Below, piece by piece: positions 16,466 through 23,090 of a stretch of DNA of 49,361 bases. Made by a program: the position numbers and the translations under genes. Under the pieces are notes generated by a model. The model was not told the DNA's origin. It saw nothing but the letters and a program-made list of their open reading frames with translations, and ran no database searches. Source of the DNA: a virus; IMG/VR virus record IMGVR_UViG_3300025430_000036, positions 1 to 49,361 of that record, one strand, 5' to 3'. The stretch's first letter is position 1, and every line of letters begins with the position of its first letter.

Positions 16466-17424
16466 TCTACGTAAGTAACTTGTTTATTAAATTTACCACT
16501 TTTTAGTAACTCGTAATTGTGGTCTAGTATGGGTTGCATACGTTGATACATGTCTTGCAATTCATTAACCGACTTCTTAGACAACGAATGTATTAGGTTT
16601 AGTATTGCTATGTACTTTTCCTTGGGATTTAATCCATCGTAATCTTCAGGCCAGAACTCATGAAATGTTTCAAAGCCCATTTGTCTTAGATATATTAAAA
16701 AGTTCTGCGACGCCATCATAATAAAAGGTTTCTTCAACAGCATAGGTCGTATTGCTTTTTCTGTAGGACTAAATGTTCTACCTAATGTAAATGTTTCTGA
16801 TACTACGTCAATTAAAAAGTCTGGGTAGTATTGTCCCAATTGATCTGTAAATGTCTTTGTGCCTTGCCCAATACGATAAGTGCTTGTTTCTTCCAATAAT
16901 GCAGGGAAGTCGTCAAGCCGTTCCATAAAGTCTTTAAACGATTGCGGGTGCATTTTAAATATTGGTTCTATTTCAAATGTTGTACGCATATCTTCGTTGT
17001 GCGGATCGTATCTAAAGTTTAAGGATGTCTTATCTTTGTGATGTTTATTAAGATGCCCAGCTAGGCCAATCCTGCTCCATGTAGCCCTATTATAAAGTGC
17101 GCCAAATACGTGTTTGCCATTCCAATGGTGCAATGGTGTATAATCTGAGTCTGCAGGGAAAGTTACATACTGATATACTGCATCTGTTACAATTCTAATA
17201 CGATACTTATCCGTTGGGCTTTCTTCTACTGCGTTATGGGTTGATATAGTAACATCTTTAAAAGAGAAGTGGTCTAATATTTTATATAATCCTAGATTTT
17301 CTAAGCAAGGCCCTTCTCTGACTTCTAATACAATCCAACGGTCTTGATTTACTACCAAGAATTTAATTAAATCGTCGCGATTCCATATCACAGTATCATT
17401 GGCATCGATTATAAACTTGTTCAT
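16462..17424 (-). CDS. GT10-like family protein (EKT motif), copy 4
   Basis: A 320-residue protein with SPTEKAIRPMLLKKPFIMMAS near residues 215-235 and YLRQMGFETFHEFWPEDYDG after it. It differs from copy 3 in having EKA instead of EKT. The N-terminal VREGPCLENLGLYKILDHF (about 35-53) matches the equivalent element of copy 3. FPADSDYTPLHHWNGKHVFG fills the middle of the N-terminal half. It follows two tandem SGNH genes and overlaps them and copy 3 by 4 bases on each side. It is likely a cytoplasmic glycosyltransferase, or a regulatory paralogue of one if the Thr to Ala change matters. Confidence 0.52.
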   Translation of the reverse strand: MNKFIIDANDTVIWNRDDLIKFLVVNQDRWIVLEVREGPCLENLGLYKILDHFSFKDVTISTHNAVEESPTDKYRIRIVTDAVYQYVTFPADSDYTPLHHWNGKHVFGALYNRATWSRIGLAGHLNKHHKDKTSLNFRYDPHNEDMRTTFEIEPIFKMHPQSFKDFMERLDDFPALLEETSTYRIGQGTKTFTDQLGQYYPDFLIDVVSETFTLGRTFSPTEKAIRPMLLKKPFIMMASQNFLIYLRQMGFETFHEFWPEDYDGLNPKEKYIAILNLIHSLSKKSVNELQDMYQRMQPILDHNYELLKSGKFNKQVTYVE

Positions 17425-18143
17425 ACTAATTGTCTTTCGACTAAAAATTTATAAAAGCTGTCGGCATATATTTTATGTACATAAGGTAGTGGATGCCCTG
17501 TATCGTTTACACCGCCGTTGCCATCTATACTGTTTTCTCTAGCTACTGTTAGTATTGGTGTCCCATCATAAAAATTGTTCCAATCTATTAGTTTATACAA
17601 ATTATTGTAACGGTCAAACTTAGTAAATGGTCTTATTGTTTTAAAGACATAAGGTATGTTTAGTTGTTTAAGTGTGTTTTGTAAAGATATCATTTTTATT
17701 AAACTAGCAAACATGTGTTCGTTGGCTGTTGTAATTTTATAATATTCTTTAAACACACGACCAATGCTATCATCTAATTGTTCGTTAATATATCCACAGC
17801 CAAAGATCCAATTCTTTTGTACATAATCTTGATCATTAACAGGAATAATTACTTTACCCTTCCAATCATTTTGTTTTGCTTGAAACTCTGACGTATACGT
17901 ACTGTCTCTAAATTTAGCGATATCGTGTACTCTAAAGTCTAAACGATTAACATACGCCCATTGTATAATTACAAGATCGTAAGGTCTTTCGCCAAGTTCC
18001 GACACAGTGGATTCATGCAAGTACGTATTACCCGAGCCAGCTTGTGCTAAGTTTACTATTTGCGTTCCAAGTTTTTCTTCAATGTAATATGGCCAGGTTT
18101 CTGGTCCACGACTAATAGAAGTTCCGTTAACTAGTATTCTCAT
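17421..18143 (-). CDS. SGNH-like protein of the NDQD subfamily (copy 2, GTS)
   Basis: A 240-residue protein with block I NGTSISRGPETWPYY (Gly7-Thr8-Ser9), AGSGNTYLHESTVSELGER (about 35-53), DLVIIQWAYVNRLD, and the subfamily signature NDWKGKVIIPVNDQDYVQKNW near residues 93-113. The C-terminal NDTGHPLPYVH (about 213-223) holds Asp214 and His217. It is highly similar along its length to the next gene upstream (18140-18847), so this is a tandem duplicate. It overlaps that gene by 4 bases and the GT10-like gene downstream by 4. The fold is likely SGNH; the signature is of unknown meaning and may bind the substrate. Confidence 0.7.
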   Translation of the reverse strand: MRILVNGTSISRGPETWPYYIEEKLGTQIVNLAQAGSGNTYLHESTVSELGERPYDLVIIQWAYVNRLDFRVHDIAKFRDSTYTSEFQAKQNDWKGKVIIPVNDQDYVQKNWIFGCGYINEQLDDSIGRVFKEYYKITTANEHMFASLIKMISLQNTLKQLNIPYVFKTIRPFTKFDRYNNLYKLIDWNNFYDGTPILTVARENSIDGNGGVNDTGHPLPYVHKIYADSFYKFLVERQLV

Positions 18144-18847
18144 ATAATATTGTGTTGTTGTATATACTCAATTATATTTTTTGCATAGTACTTGTGTGCA
18201 TTCTGATCTGGATGGACTCCGTCTGATTCGACCCAGTTGTTTTCTTTACATATTGCTTGCAGGTCAACTTCGTATATACGATCCCTATCAAGTAAATTAT
18301 ATAGGTGATCAAATCTTAGAAATTGTCTGAACTGCCTAGCAAATGTAAACAAATAAGGCTGATTAATACTTTTTAAAAATCCTTGCAGAGCAATTACTTT
18401 GATTAGATTAGAATAAAATTGTTGTCCACGTGAGGTATTCGAGTAGTAACCGTCAAATGCTGCACGTAAGTTTACATCTGGATCATTGTTGAGGTATCCG
18501 CAACCAAATATCCAATCCTTCTCTACATAGTCTTGATCATTGGTTGGGAATATAACTTTTTCTTTCCAATCATTCATTTTAGCTTGGTGTACAGAATTAT
18601 AGATAGTATTACTAAACGGCTTAACATTTTTAACTTTAAAATCAACGCGATCAAACGGTGACCACATTACTATAACAAGATCATAGTTACGCTGACCAAG
18701 TTCGGCAATAGTTGTTTCTTGTATGTACGTATTGCCAGCAGCAGCCAAGGATAAATTGACCAGTTCTGCTCCATAGGCATCTTGCACTAAGTATGGCCAC
18801 GATCCAGGCCCACGACTAAAACTACTACCGTTAACTAGTATATTCAT
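18140..18847 (-). CDS. SGNH-like protein of the NDQD subfamily (copy 3, GSS)
   Basis: A 235-residue tandem paralogue of the preceding entry, with NGSSFSRGPGSWPYL (Gly7-Ser8-Ser9), AAAGNTYIQETTIAELGQR, DLVIVMWSPFDRVD and NDWKEKVIFPTNDQDYVEKDW. WIFGCGYLNND follows, as WIFGCGYINE does in copy 2. The C-terminal SDGVHPDQNAH carries Asp209 and His212. The DGxHP element is the usual catalytic Asp-His block of SGNH proteins, so this is the best active-site candidate in the subfamily despite the GSS in block I. It overlaps both neighbours by 4 bases. Confidence 0.72.
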   Translation of the reverse strand: MNILVNGSSFSRGPGSWPYLVQDAYGAELVNLSLAAAGNTYIQETTIAELGQRNYDLVIVMWSPFDRVDFKVKNVKPFSNTIYNSVHQAKMNDWKEKVIFPTNDQDYVEKDWIFGCGYLNNDPDVNLRAAFDGYYSNTSRGQQFYSNLIKVIALQGFLKSINQPYLFTFARQFRQFLRFDHLYNLLDRDRIYEVDLQAICKENNWVESDGVHPDQNAHKYYAKNIIEYIQQHNII

Positions 18848-19740
18848 TCTCGTGCCATTGGCCCTAAGTTTTTGTATTGACTTTTGTAGTGATGTTTAAA
18901 GAAACGACTTTCCTCTACATCCATGTCTACAATAGGCAAACCCAGGCGTGTGCGTAATGTATCTCCTACACTACGACATTGATCTGGGCCATCTTGTTCA
19001 AACGATTTCCATAACATAGCAAGTGTATCAAAGTCTTGTACTTGCTTGTAATCCCATCCTTCTAACATCATCATGTACGTGCCAAGTCTAGCACCGTATA
19101 TAGCCCAGAAGCCGTTGTCTGCATCTGCGCCAACGCTTTGCCATATACACAAATGATCGTAGTTACGGCTGTGTACACGCTTTTCAAATTCTTCTAGAGA
19201 TATTTTTGCGCCGCGATCAAGTGCCATCTTAACACCTTCGCGGAATCCTGCTCTCCATGCCTGGAACGGAGTTGCATTAGGATATGTTGTACTGTAACAA
19301 TCATTCATTGCCCAGTAGTTGGGATAAAAACAAAACTCTACATCATTTTCTGCTGTGCCATCGCTGGCTTCGTGTGTACGCATGTTGTGGACAAAATCTT
19401 TTGTCCAACAACTCATACCACCGTTGCCATACATTAATCCATTAACAGCGTTACGAGCCCGCCAACGAAAAACACAATCGCGGTTAGTATCGTCAAGGGC
19501 CAGTTGTAGGTTAAAGAAAGTAGGCTCTGGAATGTTATCTCCATCAATAAGAATAAAGCGGTCAGTGCCGCTAGCTTCCGCGGCGGCTTTGTGTGCAGCA
19601 TCTGATCCCTTAACTCCATCCACGCGACGGGCCCAGGGAACCATATTTTGTATATGGATCCAATTTTGTTCTTTATTTGGTTCATCATATGTTAAGTAGA
19701 TGCAGTCCAAATCTGCAACGTCAATTATTTCGGTGGCCAT
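18844..19740 (-). CDS. GT-A-like glycosyltransferase (DGDN motif)
   Basis: A 298-residue protein with a GT-A-type nucleotide-sugar site. It starts with LDCIYLTYDEPNKEQNW (11-27), continues through PWARRVDGVKGSDAAHKAAAE (35-55) and reaches FILIDGDNIPEP (62-73), in which Asp66-x-Asp68 would bind the metal and diphosphate. GNGGMSCWTKDF (105-116) and HLCIWQSVGADADNG are further conserved-looking blocks. This type of protein is common in T4-like phages of aquatic bacteria, where its target is unknown. It overlaps the small gene upstream by 20 bases and the SGNH gene downstream by 4. Glycosyltransferase is the best call; the sugar is unknown. Confidence 0.68.
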   Translation of the reverse strand: MATEIIDVADLDCIYLTYDEPNKEQNWIHIQNMVPWARRVDGVKGSDAAHKAAAEASGTDRFILIDGDNIPEPTFFNLQLALDDTNRDCVFRWRARNAVNGLMYGNGGMSCWTKDFVHNMRTHEASDGTAENDVEFCFYPNYWAMNDCYSTTYPNATPFQAWRAGFREGVKMALDRGAKISLEEFEKRVHSRNYDHLCIWQSVGADADNGFWAIYGARLGTYMMMLEGWDYKQVQDFDTLAMLWKSFEQDGPDQCRSVGDTLRTRLGLPIVDMDVEESRFFKHHYKSQYKNLGPMARE

Positions 19741-20098
19741 AGTATTCTGTGTTGTTATAAGTTTCGCCAGGTTCTATTAGTAGCCCTGCGTGATTTTTTA
19801 CTACCAAAAATCCTGTATCAGATTTTATTAATTGTACACGATACCCTGCATCAGTGTCAATCCGTTTAAGTTTGCCGTTGACTACAGAATAGTGAAAGTA
19901 TGTATCATATTCTTCTTTGGTTACAACCAAATACGGATAGTCGTATGCAGTATCATTAACAATCATTGTGCCTAGAACTATGTCGCCTTGCTCGTTATAA
20001 TACAATCTGTATTCAATTGTAGCAGGAACGCCCAGGTCTGTTAAACGTTCAACTTCTGCCCACCAGGCATCAATTTCTTCTTGATTCATAGTATTCAA
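19721..20098 (-). CDS. Small protein of unknown function
   Basis: A 125-residue protein with a predicted beta-rich centre (IEYRLYYNEQGDIVLGTMI, YPYLVVTKEEYDTYFHYSV, GYRVQLIKSDTGFLVVKN) and an acidic N-terminal helix (QEEIDAWWAEVERL). There is no signal peptide, metal site or catalytic motif. It overlaps the GT8-like gene upstream by 29 bases and the GT-A-like gene downstream by 20, so it is probably translated with both. I do not recognise a family. A small accessory or scaffold protein for the neighbouring transferases is possible but unproven. Met1 and Met3 are both possible starts. Confidence 0.6.
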   Translation of the reverse strand: MNTMNQEEIDAWWAEVERLTDLGVPATIEYRLYYNEQGDIVLGTMIVNDTAYDYPYLVVTKEEYDTYFHYSVVNGKLKRIDTDAGYRVQLIKSDTGFLVVKNHAGLLIEPGETYNNTEYYGHRNN

Positions 20099-20921
20099 TT
20101 AACTCGTTTGTAGCGTATGTCTTATCGTGATAGTGTACTGGCGCATATTGATTTAAGTTATTAATACGTATAACATCGCCGTCGCGCTCGTGTACGACTG
20201 TATCCAACCAACTACGTGCATCGCTCCATCCATTGAAGCCAGACTTCATGTGTACAAAATTAACAAAGTCCATACTTGGCATAGTTACTGTTTCTTCACC
20301 AACCATTAATGCCGCTAGTGCGTATAGTACATCTGTGCTAGGCTCATCTTCAAAACACTTTTTAAGTCCTTTGCTTACAGTTTCCCACTCGTACTGTAAA
20401 TATTGTGCGGCTTGAAAAAATCCTGCTGCCTCTTGACTAAATCTAAAATACATTAGGCCGTTATATACGTCTGGTAAGTTGTTGGCATCAAACAGTTCTC
20501 TATATTTGCGTACAGTACTGTTAAGTCCGTTGAAGCTCTTAGCACCTGTGCTTAAACAAACATTCTTTAATCTAAATGCAGTCCACCAATGGTCAATTGA
20601 CCTTGTAAACAATAGGTCCGACTCTAACTTAATAGTTTCTTTAAACGGTGTAAGACGAAAGACTTGCCACTCGTTAGCAAACTTTCTAGTATTGGTAGGA
20701 TCATTATAATCAACGGGCAGATCAATAATATAATCAAAAACATCACGATGGCGTTCATTTACCAACTCCTTTGTTTGGGCATCAACAATTACCGCATACC
20801 GGTTATTCTTTTGCGTTGCCTTAATGTTAAGCGCCTGCAAGTAAGCAAGCTCCAGATAATTAACTGCTTCTGTATTTTGAGCGAAAGTCACAAAGCCTTG
20901 CTGTTCTTTATGTTGGCTCAC
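20070..20921 (-). CDS. GT8-like glycosyltransferase (ESD variant)
   Basis: A 283-residue protein with a GT8-like beginning, GFVTFAQNTEAVNYLELAY (9-27), and a Rossmann strand YAVIVDAQTK (42-51). KLESDLLFTRSIDHWW (98-113) follows, in which Glu100-Ser-Asp102 takes the place of the usual DxD. The C-terminal part is long and has FNGWSDARSW followed by VHYHDKTYATNELIEYY. It is paralogous to the next gene upstream, whose DSD falls at the same residues, 100-102. It overlaps both neighbours, by 14 and 29 bases. The change of the first metal ligand from Asp to Glu is conservative, so activity is plausible; donor unknown. Confidence 0.65.
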   Translation of the reverse strand: MSQHKEQQGFVTFAQNTEAVNYLELAYLQALNIKATQKNNRYAVIVDAQTKELVNERHRDVFDYIIDLPVDYNDPTNTRKFANEWQVFRLTPFKETIKLESDLLFTRSIDHWWTAFRLKNVCLSTGAKSFNGLNSTVRKYRELFDANNLPDVYNGLMYFRFSQEAAGFFQAAQYLQYEWETVSKGLKKCFEDEPSTDVLYALAALMVGEETVTMPSMDFVNFVHMKSGFNGWSDARSWLDTVVHERDGDVIRINNLNQYAPVHYHDKTYATNELIEYYESRRN

Positions 20922-21723
20922 AGATGGCCTCCACTACTTGTTCAAAGTCTCTGCTGAGTAGATAATCTTTATCCATTACATGTATATTTTGATATGGTAT
21001 TACAGTAGCTTCGTTGTTGTAATAGATTTGTACAAAATTGTCTGTAAGCATTATACGCTCAATCTTTTGATCCACAGTAAGCATACGCCATGGAATGCCT
21101 TGACCTTCGTTTAAGGTGTAACCACTAAGGATACAGTTAGCAATAGCGAAAGCATAGTCGTTTCTGTAATTTCCTTCTCGTATGTTATACAAGGCTCGAT
21201 AGTATCTATAGTTTCGTTGTATTCGTCCAATGAGGTTAAAAAATAATTTTGCACGTTCTGTTTTTCTAAAAAGTACTACAGTTGCCCATACATAGGGCAA
21301 ACTTGTTTCTCCCATAACCTCATAGCTGTAGTTTTCAAGGTTACGATTGTGATGCATTAGTTTATAATCAAATTCAGTTTTAAATAATGTTAATAAACTG
21401 TCATCTAATACAAGATAGTCTGAATCTAATAGAATTGTTTCTTCATATGGACTAAGATCGTATGCTAAGTAACGACCAAAGTTGCGCCAGGTGACTTGTA
21501 CGTCGTTTACATTTCTAAAATTGCCATCTGTGTTATCAATACGAATCACATTGTCGTAATTAAATTTAGGATTAGACACAAAATCTGTAATTAATGTTAC
21601 AGGCAATTTTAAATTGTGTTTAATTAATCGGCTAACACGATCTGCAATTTCTACATAGTCAACACCTGTGTTAAATGCAAATAACACTACGCCTCTAGAT
21701 TTTACGGAGTCGTTTAAGTTCAT
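20908..21723 (-). CDS. GT8-like glycosyltransferase (DSD)
   Basis: A 271-residue protein: GVVLFAFNTGVDYVEIADRV (11-30), PVTLITDFVS (41-50), then ETILLDSDYLVLDDSLL (95-111) with the DxD metal site Asp100-Ser-Asp102. MGETSLPYVWATVVLFRKT (about 143-161) and the C-terminal IHVMDKDYLLSRDFEQV, with its His-x2-Asp-Lys, are compatible with GT-A family members that use a C-terminal His. It is the second gene of the cassette. The start overlaps the 106-residue gene upstream by 29 bases. Product: probable cytoplasmic glycosyltransferase, sugar unknown. Confidence 0.68.
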   Translation of the reverse strand: MNLNDSVKSRGVVLFAFNTGVDYVEIADRVSRLIKHNLKLPVTLITDFVSNPKFNYDNVIRIDNTDGNFRNVNDVQVTWRNFGRYLAYDLSPYEETILLDSDYLVLDDSLLTLFKTEFDYKLMHHNRNLENYSYEVMGETSLPYVWATVVLFRKTERAKLFFNLIGRIQRNYRYYRALYNIREGNYRNDYAFAIANCILSGYTLNEGQGIPWRMLTVDQKIERIMLTDNFVQIYYNNEATVIPYQNIHVMDKDYLLSRDFEQVVEAICEPT

Positions 21724-22015
21724 TATGTTCTTGATGCCAACGGTTCATTACTTTTTGATATTGTTCATTGCACAACTTTGTAAACTCTATAGGGTTCACG
21801 ATATGTATTGGGTTGTGATACACATCTTCTAAATAAAAATTTTCATTTAATGTTTGCAAATTAGCAAACATGATCATTTCCGGAGTAACTTTAAACAATC
21901 CGCCATTGTATGGGACGTGAAGATCTGTTTGGATTTTTTCACGCAAAATGGTTTTATTAACTTGATAATCGGTTGCCCGTTTGATTTCGGTTGTAAGTTT
22001 TTCGAGTTCGCTCAT
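21695..22015 (-). CDS. Small conserved-looking phage protein, first gene of the cassette
   Basis: A 106-residue protein with no recognised domain. A helical N-terminus (LEKLTTEIKRATDYQVNKTI) leads to VPYNGGLFKVTPEMIMFANL and YLEDVYHNPIHI, then a basic C-terminal helix with NRWHQEHNELKRLRKI. The compact mix of helix and short strands suggests a small DNA- or protein-binding accessory protein, without proof. It directly follows the promoter and terminator complex at 22026-22069. The ATG lies about 19 bases after the predicted transcription start and has no clear Shine-Dalgarno sequence in the TTTTATTTTATA leader, so translation may be leader-poor. It overlaps the next gene by 29 bases. Confidence 0.6.
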   Translation of the reverse strand: MSELEKLTTEIKRATDYQVNKTILREKIQTDLHVPYNGGLFKVTPEMIMFANLQTLNENFYLEDVYHNPIHIVNPIEFTKLCNEQYQKVMNRWHQEHNELKRLRKI

Positions 22016-22025
22016 TATAAAATAA

Positions 22026-22058
22026 AAGGTGTAGATAGTTATTATACTATACTACACC
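22026..22058 (-). terminator. Rho-independent terminator of the tail-fibre operon
   Basis: A hairpin whose outer stem is the complementary pair GGTGTAG/CTACACC and whose inner stem is atagt/actat, separated by a one-base bulge, with a six-base loop. On the minus strand it is followed at once by TTTTATTTTAT. It lies 24 bases beyond the stop of the last fibre gene (22082) and 10 bases ahead of the first cassette gene. It is the only intrinsic-terminator-like structure I see in the window, and it marks the boundary between tail and cassette transcription units. Confidence 0.7.
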
Positions 22059-22069
22059 CCTTAGGTCAA
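22041..22069 (-). promoter_or_regulatory. Sigma70-type promoter for the radical SAM/glycan cassette
   Basis: On the minus strand TTGACC (bases 22069-22064) and a perfect TATAAT (22046-22041) are separated by exactly 17 bases. This is close to the consensus of the host housekeeping sigma factor. The predicted start of transcription is near 22034, about 19 bases before the first cassette gene. The -10 lies in the loop of the terminator hairpin, so transcripts starting here cannot form the full hairpin. This implies expression by unmodified host RNA polymerase, that is early in infection, unlike the tail genes. It is predicted by sequence only. Confidence 0.62.
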
Positions 22070-22081
22070 CCTAACTGAGTA

Positions 22082-23059
22082 TTAAGCTACTGTTACTGTG
22101 CCCCAACTTGAAGTTAAGTTAGTTGATTCCGGATAAACTACATCAATGCGGTGTGGAACTGTAATGTTAATACTATCTTCTGTTGTAGTATTAACCGTTG
22201 GTGCTGTACCAACACCACCCCATGCCGGAGGAGCAGAATAAGTTGATTGTGTGTCAGAGTATAATGTTAATACAAATGTGATTACAGTACCTTTGTCGCC
22301 ATTGGCGCCGATTGTGCCATTTGACTGTACTGTTAATTGGATATAGTCGCCTGTGTACGGGCTTGTTGTACTTGTAAGTTTTGTTAAAGTTTGAGCACCG
22401 GTAGTTAATTGATAATATCCAACGTTAGTTATGTTAACTGTTGCAGTACCACCAGTACCGCTGCGTCCACCGCCCGATCCTTGACGGAAAGCAGGATAAC
22501 TAACAAAGTTTGTATTTACTAGTGTGCATAAATCGCTACCGCGAGTTGTTGCGCCACCGTTTGTTGCTGTACCGCAAACAAAGTTTAATTGTCCGCCGCA
22601 ATTAAAGAAATAACGTGCAGCATCTGCACTAGCAAATGTAGCCGTGCGTGTCGCTGTAAATGTTTGAGCAGCTGTTGTATTAGAGCATGTAAAATTCGGA
22701 CTAACTGTAGTACCTGTGGTAGTCGAACCCTGCGTTGCAAAGTTCACACGGTTATTATATGCGGTATTAACGTTTGTAGCTAATGTACTTAAATAGTTAA
22801 TTTGATTTCCAGATACAATAGAAGAACTAATACCAGAGCCAGAACCACTTTGGTGTGTTATTACGCTGTTTAAAGTTCCAATTAACTGAGACCACTGAGC
22901 AGCAGTAACTAATCCGGATTGGCTAACTGTAGGTATTGCTGTTTGGCCATAGCCTGCATTACCTGTACCAACGTTCCAAACTGTGTTTAACTGATTTGAT
23001 CCATTAATAAAACTATTGTAATCTGCGGCTGAAATTATACCGCCTTGTGAGTATCCCAT
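22082..23059 (-). CDS. Tail-fibre-associated structural protein
   Basis: A 325-residue protein, rich in Thr, Gly, Ser and Asn. It starts with GYSQGGIISAADYNSFINGSNQLNTVW and ends in a beta-rich part (YIQLTVQSNGTIGANGDKG, DSINITVPHRIDVVYPE). ARYFFNCGGQLNFVCG (about 148-163) is a pattern I associate with phage structural proteins. No signal peptide or catalytic motif is present. It is the last gene of the tail operon, ahead of the terminator. An ATAAATA motif lies 24 bases before its start, with AGGA as a Shine-Dalgarno-like site. The exact role, fibre tip, adhesin or baseplate decoration, is not determined. Confidence 0.65.
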   Translation of the reverse strand: MGYSQGGIISAADYNSFINGSNQLNTVWNVGTGNAGYGQTAIPTVSQSGLVTAAQWSQLIGTLNSVITHQSGSGSGISSSIVSGNQINYLSTLATNVNTAYNNRVNFATQGSTTTGTTVSPNFTCSNTTAAQTFTATRTATFASADAARYFFNCGGQLNFVCGTATNGGATTRGSDLCTLVNTNFVSYPAFRQGSGGGRSGTGGTATVNITNVGYYQLTTGAQTLTKLTSTTSPYTGDYIQLTVQSNGTIGANGDKGTVITFVLTLYSDTQSTYSAPPAWGGVGTAPTVNTTTEDSINITVPHRIDVVYPESTNLTSSWGTVTVA

Positions 23060-23083
23060 GTTTCTTTATTCCTAGTAGTAAGA

Positions 23084-23090
23084 TATTTAT
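23084..23090 (-). promoter_or_regulatory. Late-promoter-like ATAAATA motif
   Basis: ATAAATA 24 bases upstream of the 325-residue structural gene at 22082-23059 matches the late-promoter core of T4-like phages (TATAAATA). The TAA stop of the preceding fibre gene is embedded in it. There is no -35 element, as expected for late promoters. Confidence 0.5.

Noticed and set aside
22-22015. RiPP (peptide natural product) biosynthesis by the radical SAM enzymes
   Set aside because: No short Gly- or Cys-rich precursor gene, leader-binding domain, protease or exporter was found. Twitch-type enzymes alone do not prove a peptide substrate.
22-22015. Bacterial O-antigen or capsule island instead of phage DNA
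   Set aside because: The same-strand cassette joins the T4-like tail genes through a 66-base boundary, and no polymerase, flippase or sugar-nucleotide synthesis genes occur.
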